From Yaniella sp. (GTDB lineage Bacteria; Actinomycetota; Actinomycetes; Actinomycetales; Micrococcaceae): a stretch of DNA of 54,300 nucleotides. The stretch's first letter is position 1, and the number at the start of each line of letters is the position of its first letter. Shown in pieces: positions 42,685-51,026 of the stretch. Both the position numbers and the translations under genes were made by a program. The notes under the pieces were generated by a model. The model saw only the letters and a list, made by a program, of their open reading frames with translations. It ran no database searches and was not told where the DNA came from. The stretch covers positions 1-54,300 of the forward strand of contig NZ_JAKDKW010000006.1 of NCBI RefSeq assembly GCF_030453185.1. The letters run 5' to 3'.

Positions 42685-43941
42685 TTAGAGCTCGAGGTCG
42701 GCGATTTCTTCTTCCATGACCTCGGTCACGGCAGCTTCGACGTCCTCTATGCCAATCTTTTGGATGATTTCGTTGAGGAAACCACGCACGATCAGCTTGC
42801 GAGCTAGCGGCTCTGGGATACCCCGAGCCATCAGGTAGAACAGTTGTTGTTCATCAAAGCGTCCAACAGAGGAAGCGTGTCCTCCTGAATCAATGATTCC
42901 GGTTTCGATTTCCAGGTTTGGAATCGAATCCGCCTGAGCACCTTCGGACAACAAGAGGTTCTCGTTCTTCTCGAAAGAGTTCGTGCCCGACGTGTTGCCA
43001 CGAATGAGGACATCTCCAACCCATACCGAACGAGCACCCTTGCCCTGGAGTGCGCCCTTGTACAGAGCGTCGGAGGTGCAGTTGTTGGTCGAGTGGTCGA
43101 TGAAGATGCGGTGTTCCATGTGCTGTCCGGCATCTGCGAAGTACAGGCCGTACATGTTGGTGGTGGCGCCTTCACCAGCAAACCGAGTGATCGGTGTGAG
43201 GCGAACGAGCGAACCACCGTAGGTAATGACCACATGTTTGAATGTGGAGTCTTTGCCTAACGATGCCTGTTGTGAACCAACGTGTACTGTCTCGTCGTCC
43301 CATGCCTGGATCGAGGTGACATTTGCAGTGGCACCCTCGCCGATGGCAAATTCCATGTTTTGGGAAACAACGGCTTTGCCGGTTTGGTTGACGACCAGGT
43401 TGACCTTGCTGTTTGCTCCGATGGCAACGTGAATGTGTTGCGCGGCTGGGTCAGTTGAGTTGCCCTCCACGGAAATCTTGACGGGCTCTTCGATGTTAAC
43501 GTTGTCAGCAATGGTGACGACGGTGGCTTCGCTGAATGAGTTCCAGGCAACAGCAGATGTGCGGTCGTCTGGGACCATGAAGGAACCAAGACGCTGATCG
43601 TCACGGCCGACGGTTTCGATGGAGACACCGTCTTGGTCGGTCACGGTTACCGCTGGTGCTGCACCGGTGAGAAGGTTGTCATCACCTTCAGGTAGGTGCA
43701 GGTTTGCCAGGCGGTGTAGCGGAGTGAAGCGCCAGTCTTCCTCTTCACCCGTTAGGACAGGAAAGTCGGCAAGATCAAAGCTGGTCTTACGATCCGCGCG
43801 TGAGGTACCAAACTTGGTCTCTTCATCTTCGGCAGGCTGGGTTTCGGCCTGCTGAACGACGAGTTTTTCGCCCTCTTCACCCATACCCGGGATGAGTAGG
43901 TCTGGTCCCTCGTCGAGTGTAGTTGCGTCAGTGTTGGCCAC
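42685..43941 (-). CDS. sufD: Fe-S cluster assembly protein SufD
   Basis: Scaffold partner of SufB with the same right-handed parallel beta-helix, 418 residues. The N-terminal ~90 residues are helical with an acidic linker, followed by the beta-helix core (VHVGSQQASLGKDSTFKHVVITYGGSLVR) and the C-terminal helical signature DSGGHASSVGRFDEQQLFYLMARGIPEPLARKLIVRGFL. The His in GGHASS is the residue implicated in cluster assembly at the SufB-SufD interface. The start is GTG, directly after the sufB stop (two bases between). Confidence 0.94.
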   Translation of the reverse strand: MANTDATTLDEGPDLLIPGMGEEGEKLVVQQAETQPAEDEETKFGTSRADRKTSFDLADFPVLTGEEEDWRFTPLHRLANLHLPEGDDNLLTGAAPAVTVTDQDGVSIETVGRDDQRLGSFMVPDDRTSAVAWNSFSEATVVTIADNVNIEEPVKISVEGNSTDPAAQHIHVAIGANSKVNLVVNQTGKAVVSQNMEFAIGEGATANVTSIQAWDDETVHVGSQQASLGKDSTFKHVVITYGGSLVRLTPITRFAGEGATTNMYGLYFADAGQHMEHRIFIDHSTNNCTSDALYKGALQGKGARSVWVGDVLIRGNTSGTNSFEKNENLLLSEGAQADSIPNLEIETGIIDSGGHASSVGRFDEQQLFYLMARGIPEPLARKLIVRGFLNEIIQKIGIEDVEAAVTEVMEEEIADLEL

Positions 43942-43943
43942 GC

Positions 43944-45404
43944 TTAGCCCACCGATCCTTCCATTTGCAGTTCAATAAGTTTGTTCAGTTCCAGTGCGTA
44001 TTCCATTGGCAGGTGACGTGAAATAGGTTCAACGAACCCACGCACGATCATGGCCATCGCTTCTTCTTCTGAAAGGCCACGGCTCATCAGGTAGAACAGC
44101 TGCATTTCAGAGACCTTGGAAACAGTCGCTTCGTGACCCAGCGTGACATCGTCTTCACGAATGTCGATGTATGGGTAGGTGTCGGTACGCGAGATGGTAT
44201 CTACCAGCAAGGCGTCACACTCGGTGTTGTTCGTTGAGCCCTTGGCGCCTTCGGTGATTTGGACCAGTCCACGGTATGCGGAGCGGCCACCACCACGGGC
44301 TACGGACTTGGAAATAATATTCGACTTGGTGTTCGGAGCCAGGTGTACCATCTTGGAACCTGTGTCCTGGTACTGGCCTTTGCCCGCGAATGCCATGGTC
44401 AAGGTTTCACCCTGGGCATGCTCACCGGTCAAGTAGACAGCTGGGTACTTCATGGTGACTTTCGAACCGATGTTGCCATCGACCCACTCCATGGTTCCGC
44501 CTTCTTCAACGACAGCACGCTTGGTGACAAGGTTGTAGACGTTAGTGGACCAGTTCTGGATGGTGGTGTACCGAACGCGAGCATCCTTCTTCACGATGAT
44601 CTCAACGACGGCGGAGTGCAGCGAGTCGGTCTGATAGATCGGTGCTGTACAACCTTCTACGTAGTGCACGTAGGAGCCCTCATCAGCAATGATCAGGGTG
44701 CGTTCAAACTGACCCATGTTTTCGGTGTTAATGCGGAAGTATGCCTGCAGCGGGATCTCGACGTGTACACCCTTGGGAACGTAGACGTAGGAGCCACCCG
44801 ACCATACGGCGGTGTTCAATGCGGAGAATTTGTTGTCACCAACGGGGATGACGGAACCGAAGTACTCACGAAACATCTCTTCGTGTTCCTTGAGTCCGGT
44901 GTCGGTATCCAAAAAGACGACACCCTGGCGTTCCAGTTCATCGTTAATCTGGTGGTAGACAACCTCAGACTCGTACTGTGCCGCAACACCGGCAACCAGG
45001 CGCTCACGCTCAGCTTCTGGAATGCCAAGACGCTCGTAGGTTTCGAGGATGTCTGCTGGCAGATCTTCCCAGCTGGTCGCCTGACGTTCGGTCGAGCGAA
45101 CGAAGTACTTGATGCGGTCAAAGTGAATACCTGAGAGGTCTGCACCCCAGGTTGGCATCGGTTTACGATCGAAGTACCGCAGACCCTTGAGACGGGTCTT
45201 CAGCATCCACTCTGGCTCGTCTTTCAGCGACGAAATATTGCGCACAACGTCTTCGTTAATGCCGCGTTGTGCGTTCTCGCCGGCTTGGTCCGGGTCATGC
45301 CAACCGAATTCGTATGCACCGATGCCTTCCAGCTCTGGGTTTGCATCCAGAACGTCTTGGATCACACCGGGATCGGCGGTTTCTTGACTGATTTGATCCG
45401 TCAT
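43944..45404 (-). CDS. sufB: Fe-S cluster assembly protein SufB
   Basis: The scaffold on which new iron-sulfur clusters are built. 486 residues with the SufB pattern: [64 protein letters not shown] with the acceptor Cys, [20 protein letters not shown] and [21 protein letters not shown]. The ATG at 45404 has AGAGG nearby; an upstream TTG at 45410 is in frame but less likely. It follows sufR by 88 bases. No intein is present, unlike in some mycobacteria. Confidence 0.97.
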   Translation of the reverse strand: MTDQISQETADPGVIQDVLDANPELEGIGAYEFGWHDPDQAGENAQRGINEDVVRNISSLKDEPEWMLKTRLKGLRYFDRKPMPTWGADLSGIHFDRIKYFVRSTERQATSWEDLPADILETYERLGIPEAERERLVAGVAAQYESEVVYHQINDELERQGVVFLDTDTGLKEHEEMFREYFGSVIPVGDNKFSALNTAVWSGGSYVYVPKGVHVEIPLQAYFRINTENMGQFERTLIIADEGSYVHYVEGCTAPIYQTDSLHSAVVEIIVKKDARVRYTTIQNWSTNVYNLVTKRAVVEEGGTMEWVDGNIGSKVTMKYPAVYLTGEHAQGETLTMAFAGKGQYQDTGSKMVHLAPNTKSNIISKSVARGGGRSAYRGLVQITEGAKGSTNNTECDALLVDTISRTDTYPYIDIREDDVTLGHEATVSKVSEMQLFYLMSRGLSEEEAMAMIVRGFVEPISRHLPMEYALELNKLIELQMEGSVG

Positions 45405-45492
45405 TATCAACCTCTTTTATAAACGGGGCGTGGTTTGTGCCCATCGAGTTCCATTGGGCTGGAGTTTCTCGATGAATATTTTTTGTAGTTGG

Positions 45493-46242
45493 CTAGTTCT
45501 TTGATCCGCTTGCTGCGATTAGTGATGCGTGCGCAGCCCGTCCCAATGGTACGTGGGTGTTGCACACGTGGCCACCGGTGGGCATCGTCGACAGTCGCCG
45601 GACGTCTACTTGTAGTAAACGCGCAAATAGGTCAGTTTCTTCCTCACAGAATTGTGGAAACTCTCCGGCAAGCTCTTGGATCGGGCAGTGTCCCTGGCAA
45701 ATCTGTGCTGCACGCAGTGTCGTTACCTTGGCTGCGCGCCCAGCGCGACGTGTCGTCGCTGCGAAACCCAAGCCGGCAAGCACAGTCGTTAACGTTTGAA
45801 TTCGATCATTCAACATCGCATCTTCTGGAAGCTGCTTATGAAAACGTGTTTCAATATCTGCGAAATATTTACGGGCAAATCCGCGGAGCGCTTCTTGCCC
45901 ACCAAGCTCTACGAGTGCAGACATGGCTTCGCTGGCAACATCCAGATAATCATCACCGAGCTCTACCTGGCCCTGATGGGTGACGACATAACGACGCGAT
46001 GGACGACCTGCTCCACGCTGTGATCCCGAGACAGCCTTGACTTCCACAAGACCTTCTTCTTCTAGGGTGTCGAGGTGGCGGCGTACAGCAGCGGCAGTCA
46101 AGTCAAGTTCTTTACCAATGGTCGCTGCGCTCACCGGTCCCTGGGATAGGACGGCGTGCATGACCTTTTGACGGGTCGTGTGTGATGATCCGTTGCCGGT
46201 AGTGGGGCTGTCCGATGGGGCGTCTGCGAAATTAGTAACCAT
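45493..46242 (-). CDS. sufR: Iron-sulfur transcriptional regulator SufR
   Basis: Winged-helix repressor that senses iron-sulfur status and controls the suf operon. The N-terminal HTH is VMHAVLSQGPVSAATIGKELDLTAAAVRRHLDTLEEEGLV. The C-terminal domain holds four Cys, Cys182 and Cys186 (CQGHC), Cys199 and Cys227, the set that ligates the cluster in actinobacterial SufR. 249 residues. First gene of the suf operon, 88 bases before sufB. Its start lies only ~12 bases from a consensus -10 box, so the mRNA leader is very short. Autoregulation is expected by analogy with mycobacteria. Confidence 0.93.
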   Translation of the reverse strand: MVTNFADAPSDSPTTGNGSSHTTRQKVMHAVLSQGPVSAATIGKELDLTAAAVRRHLDTLEEEGLVEVKAVSGSQRGAGRPSRRYVVTHQGQVELGDDYLDVASEAMSALVELGGQEALRGFARKYFADIETRFHKQLPEDAMLNDRIQTLTTVLAGLGFAATTRRAGRAAKVTTLRAAQICQGHCPIQELAGEFPQFCEEETDLFARLLQVDVRRLSTMPTGGHVCNTHVPLGRAAHASLIAASGSKN

Positions 46243-46253
46243 TGTGTGTCCTA

Positions 46254-46259
46254 ATTATA
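46254..46259 (-). promoter_or_regulatory. Consensus -10 box of the suf operon promoter
   Basis: TATAAT on the minus strand lies 12 bases before the sufR ATG, giving a predicted start site about 5 bases from the ATG. The AGGA that would serve as Shine-Dalgarno overlaps the transcript start, so the message may be nearly leaderless. No convincing -35 is seen at 17 bases. Confidence 0.55.
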
Positions 46260-46434
46260 GACGAGATCCTGAGTTTGGCCACCCGCCGAGTCGGATTACT
46301 GGCTATGGACGATGTGATTTTGCTGACGGCCAATCTCAGACGAGGCAGTCTGGCCATCAGGGTGCAGATGTGTGGCTAGACTAAAGGCCGTGTTTACAGT
46401 CATTATTTGCTCGAGCTTTGTGAGTTCATAGTTC

Positions 46435-47364
46435 ATGCTGTCGTTAACGAATGTTCATCGCGATGTCCCGGCACGTGCCGGTCGTTTTCAGATCCTCAAG
46501 GGTGTGAGCTTTGATGCCAAGGCCGGAGAAGTCACGGCGTTATTGGGCCCCAACGGTGCCGGTAAAACGACCACCCTGTCGATTGCCCAAGGTATTGACA
46601 AAGCAAGCTCTGGAAGTGTGAAACTCTTAGGCGTTGACCCCTTTCGAGCCAATGCTGGACTGCGGAGCCAAGTGGGCGTCATGCTGCAAGAGGGTGGCCT
46701 TCCCATGGCTGTGACAGGTGAGCGCCTACTCTTCCATCTCGCCAGGCTGTATCAAGCTCCGGCTAATATCAGTGCCTTGATGGATCGGCTACAGATCCGT
46801 GAGTTCAAGGACCGTCAGATCCGCAGGCTCTCAGGTGGCCAACGCCAACGTCTGGGGATGGCAGCAGCCCTGGTAGGACGGCCGCGCGTCGTTTTCCTTG
46901 ATGAACCGTCAGCTGGTCTAGACCCGGTATCACGCTTGATTGTCTTTGAACTCATCGAAGAACTCAAAGCTGCCGGAGTGTGCATCATTTTGACGACGCA
47001 CCTGCTTGAAGACGCCCAACGATTAGCTGATCACGTCGTCCTCATTCGCGAAGGTCGTGTTGAGGCAGCCGGGAGCGTCGAAGAGTTGACTGCCACCGAC
47101 CTTCGTCCGCCATTTACGTTCCGACTTTCTCGTGCGCTTACTGAACAACAGCGGGCAGATTTTCCTTCGCATTTGACGCTGGTGGAAGATACCTCGTCTT
47201 CGCAGCCTGCTGTCTGGCGTGTCAACGGAATACATGGACCTGCAGATCTGCATGCGGTGACCGCATGGTGGCTGCGTCACGACCTGATGCCCTCCGATAT
47301 GGGACTGTCCGGCAAATCCCTCGAGGATGTTTTTTGGGAGCTGACTACGCATGACAAAGCTTGA
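46435..47364 (+). CDS. ABC-2 exporter, ATP-binding subunit
   Basis: ATPase of a drug- or lipid-export ABC-2 system, 309 residues. Walker A GPNGAGKTT, signature LSGGQRQRLGMAAAL, Walker B VVFLDEPSAGLD and switch LTTHLLEDAQRLADHVV are clear. The C-terminal ~90 residues are the extra regulatory domain of this subfamily, ending in SLEDVFWELT. The final 14 bases overlap the permease gene. Divergent from sufR and followed by ctaA, an arrangement seen in many actinobacteria, so a link with heme or cytochrome biogenesis is possible. The substrate is not inferable. Confidence 0.92.
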   Translation: MLSLTNVHRDVPARAGRFQILKGVSFDAKAGEVTALLGPNGAGKTTTLSIAQGIDKASSGSVKLLGVDPFRANAGLRSQVGVMLQEGGLPMAVTGERLLFHLARLYQAPANISALMDRLQIREFKDRQIRRLSGGQRQRLGMAAALVGRPRVVFLDEPSAGLDPVSRLIVFELIEELKAAGVCIILTTHLLEDAQRLADHVVLIREGRVEAAGSVEELTATDLRPPFTFRLSRALTEQQRADFPSHLTLVEDTSSSQPAVWRVNGIHGPADLHAVTAWWLRHDLMPSDMGLSGKSLEDVFWELTTHDKA

Positions 47365-48121
47365 TCTCACACCGGTCGAAGAACCGCATTCTTCTACTCT
47401 ATTATCCAAGGTCATAGCGCAAGGACGCTACGAAACGCGTATCACCATGACCAATGGTGAACAGCTGCTCGTGTCAATCATTTTGCCACTATTGGCACTG
47501 ACCGGTCTGTTCGTCACAGGGCTTTTCGACACCGTCGAGGGCCCTTCAACCATCGACATTGCGACTCCGGGGATTTTAGCGCTATCTGTGTTGTCCTCTG
47601 GTCTGACGGGCCAGGGCATTGCCACCGGCTTTGATCGTCGTTATGGGGTCTTGCAATATTTGGCAACCACTCCCCTAGGACCGATCGGCCTCTTGTTAGG
47701 CAAAGTTGTCGCCGTCCTGATGGTGCAGGTGACTCAAGTGATCGTGCTTGGCGCCGTCGCGTTATTGATGGGATGGTCACCGAACCTTGCGGGTCTAGGG
47801 ACCGCTGCACTGTTCATCGTGCTAGGAGCCTTAACCTTTACAGGGCTTGGACTCTTTATTGCCGGAACCGTGCGTCCTGAGGCAACGCTTGCGCTGACAA
47901 ACCTCTTGTGGGTCATTCTTGGGGCGATAGGCGGAGTAGTCTTTCCGGTAGCTGATTTCGCGGGCAGCGTTGTGATTGACTATCTGCCCTCTGCAGCACT
48001 TGGAAATGGGCTGAGATCTGCGCTAATAGATGGAAGTTTTGACGGCGCCGCATTTGTCATCTTGACTCTTTGGGGAATCATTTTAAGCGTGGGCACTATA
48101 CGCTGGTTTAAATGGCGCTAA
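47351..48121 (+). CDS. ABC-2 exporter, permease subunit
   Basis: Membrane subunit for the preceding ATPase, 256 residues, six hydrophobic segments (LLVSIILPLLALTGLFVTGLF, GKVVAVLMVQVTQVIVLGAVALLMG, LTFTGLGLFIAGTV, LLWVILGAIGGVVFPV among them). The cytoplasmic ERRYG-type motif appears as FDRRYGVLQYLATTPLG, which contacts the ATPase. ATG at 47351 overlaps the ATPase gene by 14 bases, so translation is coupled. Followed by ctaA 61 bases later. Confidence 0.9.
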   Translation: MTKLDLTPVEEPHSSTLLSKVIAQGRYETRITMTNGEQLLVSIILPLLALTGLFVTGLFDTVEGPSTIDIATPGILALSVLSSGLTGQGIATGFDRRYGVLQYLATTPLGPIGLLLGKVVAVLMVQVTQVIVLGAVALLMGWSPNLAGLGTAALFIVLGALTFTGLGLFIAGTVRPEATLALTNLLWVILGAIGGVVFPVADFAGSVVIDYLPSAALGNGLRSALIDGSFDGAAFVILTLWGIILSVGTIRWFKWR

Positions 48122-48182
48122 TACACCGCCCCGTCATGGATGCTCACTCTGCATCTGACAATTCAATTAGAGGATAATTTTC

Positions 48183-49199
48183 ATGACAACTACAGGCGAC
48201 CAGACGATTCGTCGGTGGTCCGATGTTCTGATGCCTCGCACCTTCACGCTGTGGACCATGGTGCTGGCTGTAGCATCAGTCATATCACAGGCCGGGATCA
48301 TTGTAACCGGCGGGGCAGTTCGGCTAACTGCCTCTGGACTGGGCTGCTCCGAATGGCCTCGCTGTACACCAGACTCATATGTCACCACCCCTGAGATGGG
48401 CATTAACGGAGCCATCGAATTTGGAAACCGTCTATTGACCTTCATCCTCGCTGCAATCGCCGTGCTGACTATTCTTGCTCTCTGGCGACTCCGCAAGACA
48501 CACGGCAAGCTCTTCGGAATGTCACTTTTTCTCATGCTTGTTATTCCTGCACAAGCGGTCATCGGCGGTATAACAGTCTGGACGGATCTCAATCCATGGG
48601 TTGTTATGCTGCACTTTTTGGTTTCAGCCCTGATGGTCTCGATTGCAACATTGCTTGCTTACCGTATTGGTGCTGAACGTCGTGCACGACTGACAAACAC
48701 CCCTGCGCTCAAAATCCAGGACGGGGCAACGACGTCTTTGACTCGTAGTTCCTCTATCGTCCTTTATATCGCCGGCTGGTTCACGTTGGTCATGGGTACC
48801 ATTGTCACTGGCTCTGGTCCGCACGGAGGAGACCCGACTGCTCCTCGTCATGATTTCGACCAATTGTTGGTGACTCGCCTGCACGCTGCACCGGTGTATC
48901 TGATGGTTGCGCTGACGGTCGTGTTGCTGGTCGTCATGTATCGAATCCAGACCTCAGCGCGTCAACGTCGAGCAGTATGGACATTGACGGCTGTCTTGAT
49001 TTTCCAGGGTCTGGTCGGCTTCTACCAGCATCTCAACGATCTGCCCATTGGGGCTGTATGGCTGCATATGTTCGGTATTGGTCTCGTGACCTGGGCAATG
49101 ACCGTCGTTATGGACGTGTTCAATTCCAAGTATGAAACCCGTCCAACACAACACGAACTTGCTCCAGACGACGGACAAGAGGCATTAACGCCTGCCTAG
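48183..49199 (+). CDS. ctaA: Heme A synthase CtaA (COX15 family)
   Basis: Membrane enzyme converting heme O to heme A for cytochrome aa3 oxidase, 338 residues and about eight membrane segments. ASVISQAGIIVTGGAVRLTASGLGCSEWPRC is the hallmark, with the Cys pair of the extracytoplasmic loop. EFGNRLLTFI carries the first heme-ligand-type Glu/Asn-Arg motif, and GLVGFYQHLNDLPIGAVWLHMFGI the C-terminal His pair. ATG at 48183 follows GAGGA. Convergent with the small lipoprotein and ctaB, with a strong terminator between. Confidence 0.95.
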   Translation: MTTTGDQTIRRWSDVLMPRTFTLWTMVLAVASVISQAGIIVTGGAVRLTASGLGCSEWPRCTPDSYVTTPEMGINGAIEFGNRLLTFILAAIAVLTILALWRLRKTHGKLFGMSLFLMLVIPAQAVIGGITVWTDLNPWVVMLHFLVSALMVSIATLLAYRIGAERRARLTNTPALKIQDGATTSLTRSSSIVLYIAGWFTLVMGTIVTGSGPHGGDPTAPRHDFDQLLVTRLHAAPVYLMVALTVVLLVVMYRIQTSARQRRAVWTLTAVLIFQGLVGFYQHLNDLPIGAVWLHMFGIGLVTWAMTVVMDVFNSKYETRPTQHELAPDDGQEALTPA

Positions 49200-49222
49200 T
49201 CCTGGTTTTGCTACCACACACA

Positions 49223-49268
49223 AAAGAACCGCCATCCTGAAAATCGAAAATCAGGGTGGCGGTTCTTT
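49223..49268. terminator. Bidirectional terminator between ctaA and the lipoprotein gene
   Basis: AAAGAACCGCCATCCTGA (49223-49240) pairs with TCAGGGTGGCGGTTCTTT (49251-49268) with one G-U pair and a ten-base loop. The A-rich and T-rich flanks serve both directions. Confidence 0.93.
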
Positions 49269-49289
49269 GCTGCTTAGACGGCCGAAAAA

Positions 49290-49826
49290 CTACTGACCTA
49301 GCCCCTCGCCGGGAACTGAGTCTTCGTCGTCACTGGAGGAACTATCCTCCTGGTTTGCATCCGTCACAACTTCCTCATACCAGAGATCCGAAATGAGACC
49401 GGTGTCGTCTACCTTCACGTGCAGGTCTAGCGGTGCGGAGGTGAGATCGGGAGTCAGCCGGGTAACGCCATAGTTCTCTTCTGGCTCGGTGTATTCAGCC
49501 GGGACGAATGGCAATGACGGTCGGAGATCAGCATTGAGCGTGCCCACCAGAGAATCCACGGGTATCTCATCACTCATTTCTGGAGAAACGCGTGGGTACC
49601 AGTCCTGCTTATTGATGGAGCGGGTGCCATTGATTTCATCGACAACCCACTTGGACATATTGCCCGCATCGGTGTCGGGGAAACTAATTTCCGCGACGTG
49701 AGTTGGTGCAGAGCCACGATCGGGTAATGTGTCAGCGGTTTCCGGATCCGCAACACAGCCGGTCAGAGACAGTGTGACCGCGGTCAATGCAGTGAGAAGT
49801 ATGGTGCGTGTTTTTGGTATTTGCAT
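49290..49826 (-). CDS. Small lipoprotein cotranscribed with ctaB
   Basis: 178 residues. Signal peptide with KTRTILLTALTAVTLSLTGC: basic start, hydrophobic core and lipobox LTGC, so it is lipid-anchored outside the membrane. Residues ~50-150 (MSKWVVDEINGTRSINKQDWYPRVSPEMSDEIPV, LVGTLNADL, LDLHVKVDDTGLISDLWYEE) weakly resemble the cystatin/NTF2-like N-terminal domain found in Cpe/ORF12-type beta-lactamase-like proteins, but no hydrolase domain follows. Low-confidence assignment. The C-terminus is Ser/Asp-rich. It starts two bases after the ctaB stop, so it belongs to the ctaB operon. Confidence 0.8.
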   Translation of the reverse strand: MQIPKTRTILLTALTAVTLSLTGCVADPETADTLPDRGSAPTHVAEISFPDTDAGNMSKWVVDEINGTRSINKQDWYPRVSPEMSDEIPVDSLVGTLNADLRPSLPFVPAEYTEPEENYGVTRLTPDLTSAPLDLHVKVDDTGLISDLWYEEVVTDANQEDSSSSDDEDSVPGEGLGQ

Positions 49827-49828
49827 AA

Positions 49829-50821
49829 TTAAGGTGCTGTAACCATGTCACCCATTAGCGGTGCGCCGACGAAAGGATCAACGGCCAGCGCAACAAAGAT
49901 CAGGGTGAGGTAAGTAATCGAAAGGTGGAAGACTCGCATTGCCTTCTTGTCGGTGAAATCCGGACGTTGCGAGTCGCGGTAGAGCTTGTGTGCCTCATAA
50001 ATGAACCAGCCACCTGACACTGCAGCGGTAGCGGTGTAGACGATGCCAGCCCATCCCATTGGGACCAGCAGCAGTGAGAAAATCACCGTCGCCCAGGTAT
50101 ACAGCACGACCTGTGAAGAAACACGACGTGAAGTGGCGATAGCGCCCAACATTGGTACATCAACTTCTTGATAGTCCTCTTTATACTTCAGCGACAATGG
50201 CCAGTAGTGCGGCGGAGTCCACAAGAAGATGACCACGAAGAGGACGACTGCGGGCCATTCGATGGTCCCACGGACTGCCGCCCAGGCAATCAACACTGGA
50301 AATGCCCCTGCAAGTCCGCCCCAGATAATGTTTTGTTGGGTGCGTCGTTTCAAGATCAATGAATAAATGACTACATAGAAGAAGATGGCGGCAATACCAA
50401 AGGCCGTTGCCAACCAGTTCGTGCCGACTGCCAGTAAACCAATGGCTGCGACCGTCAGCACCCAGGAGAATATCAAAGCCTCACGAGGAGTGACTTCGCC
50501 GGTAACCAGCGGACGGTTTTTTGTCCGCTCCATGTGTTGATCGATGTCACGATCGATATAACAGTTAAATGAGCTCGAGGCGCCAGCAGCAAGAGCTCCG
50601 CCCAGCATGGTCGCAAACACTGTCCAAAGTTCTGGCCAGCCACGTTCTGCGAGAATCATGGTCGGTAGCGTGGTGACCAGCAATAATTCCATGACGCGGG
50701 GCTTGGTCAGCGAAAGATATGCTTTCGCCTTGCGTCGAAATCCGATCTTCTGTCGAGTCGACTCCGTAGCAGTGGCGGGCGTAATACCCTGAGTGGCGGC
50801 GGACTCTAACGATGTTGACAT
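49829..50821 (-). CDS. ctaB: Protoheme IX farnesyltransferase CtaB (CyoE)
   Basis: UbiA-family prenyltransferase making heme O from heme B. Nine hydrophobic segments. The first Asp-rich motif [20 protein letters not shown] and the second in [26 protein letters not shown] are diagnostic; [21 protein letters not shown] precedes them. ATG at 50821 is preferred over the TTG at 50824; 330 residues. Together with ctaA it supplies heme A. Divergent from transketolase; that tkt-ctaB junction is conserved in actinobacteria. Confidence 0.95.
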   Translation of the reverse strand: MSTSLESAATQGITPATATESTRQKIGFRRKAKAYLSLTKPRVMELLLVTTLPTMILAERGWPELWTVFATMLGGALAAGASSSFNCYIDRDIDQHMERTKNRPLVTGEVTPREALIFSWVLTVAAIGLLAVGTNWLATAFGIAAIFFYVVIYSLILKRRTQQNIIWGGLAGAFPVLIAWAAVRGTIEWPAVVLFVVIFLWTPPHYWPLSLKYKEDYQEVDVPMLGAIATSRRVSSQVVLYTWATVIFSLLLVPMGWAGIVYTATAAVSGGWFIYEAHKLYRDSQRPDFTDKKAMRVFHLSITYLTLIFVALAVDPFVGAPLMGDMVTAP

Positions 50822-51026
50822 CAATACTCTCGAGTTCTAAGTAACAAGTAAGTAAATCTTTGGACGCCGAAACATGTCGGCGCTCCCCTATATAGTGTAG
50901 CTGTTGTGTATTGCCTTGCGTGCAAATCTTGGCGTATGGAAGCGTTTGCCCGGTAAGCTTAGAATGGGTCTCTGCAACAACATGGTTGAAGAACTCAAAC
51001 TCAGCTACCTTTCAGGAAGGCAATAC

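Noticed and set aside
44259-45134. Long open frame antisense to sufB (291 codons)
   Set aside because: It mirrors a highly conserved gene; its translation shows no family features and it has no ribosome site.
45442-45474. CATCGAG/CTCGATG inverted repeat between sufR and sufB as a SufR operator
   Set aside because: Arms of seven bases with a 19-base spacer do not fit the short-spaced palindrome expected for this regulator.
50860-50900. Full promoter in the ctaB-tkt gap from TTGGAC and TATAGT
   Set aside because: The spacing of about 25 bases is too long for a sigma-70-type promoter. A CGCCGA/TCGGCG hairpin (50865-50882) is there, but nothing indicates a function.
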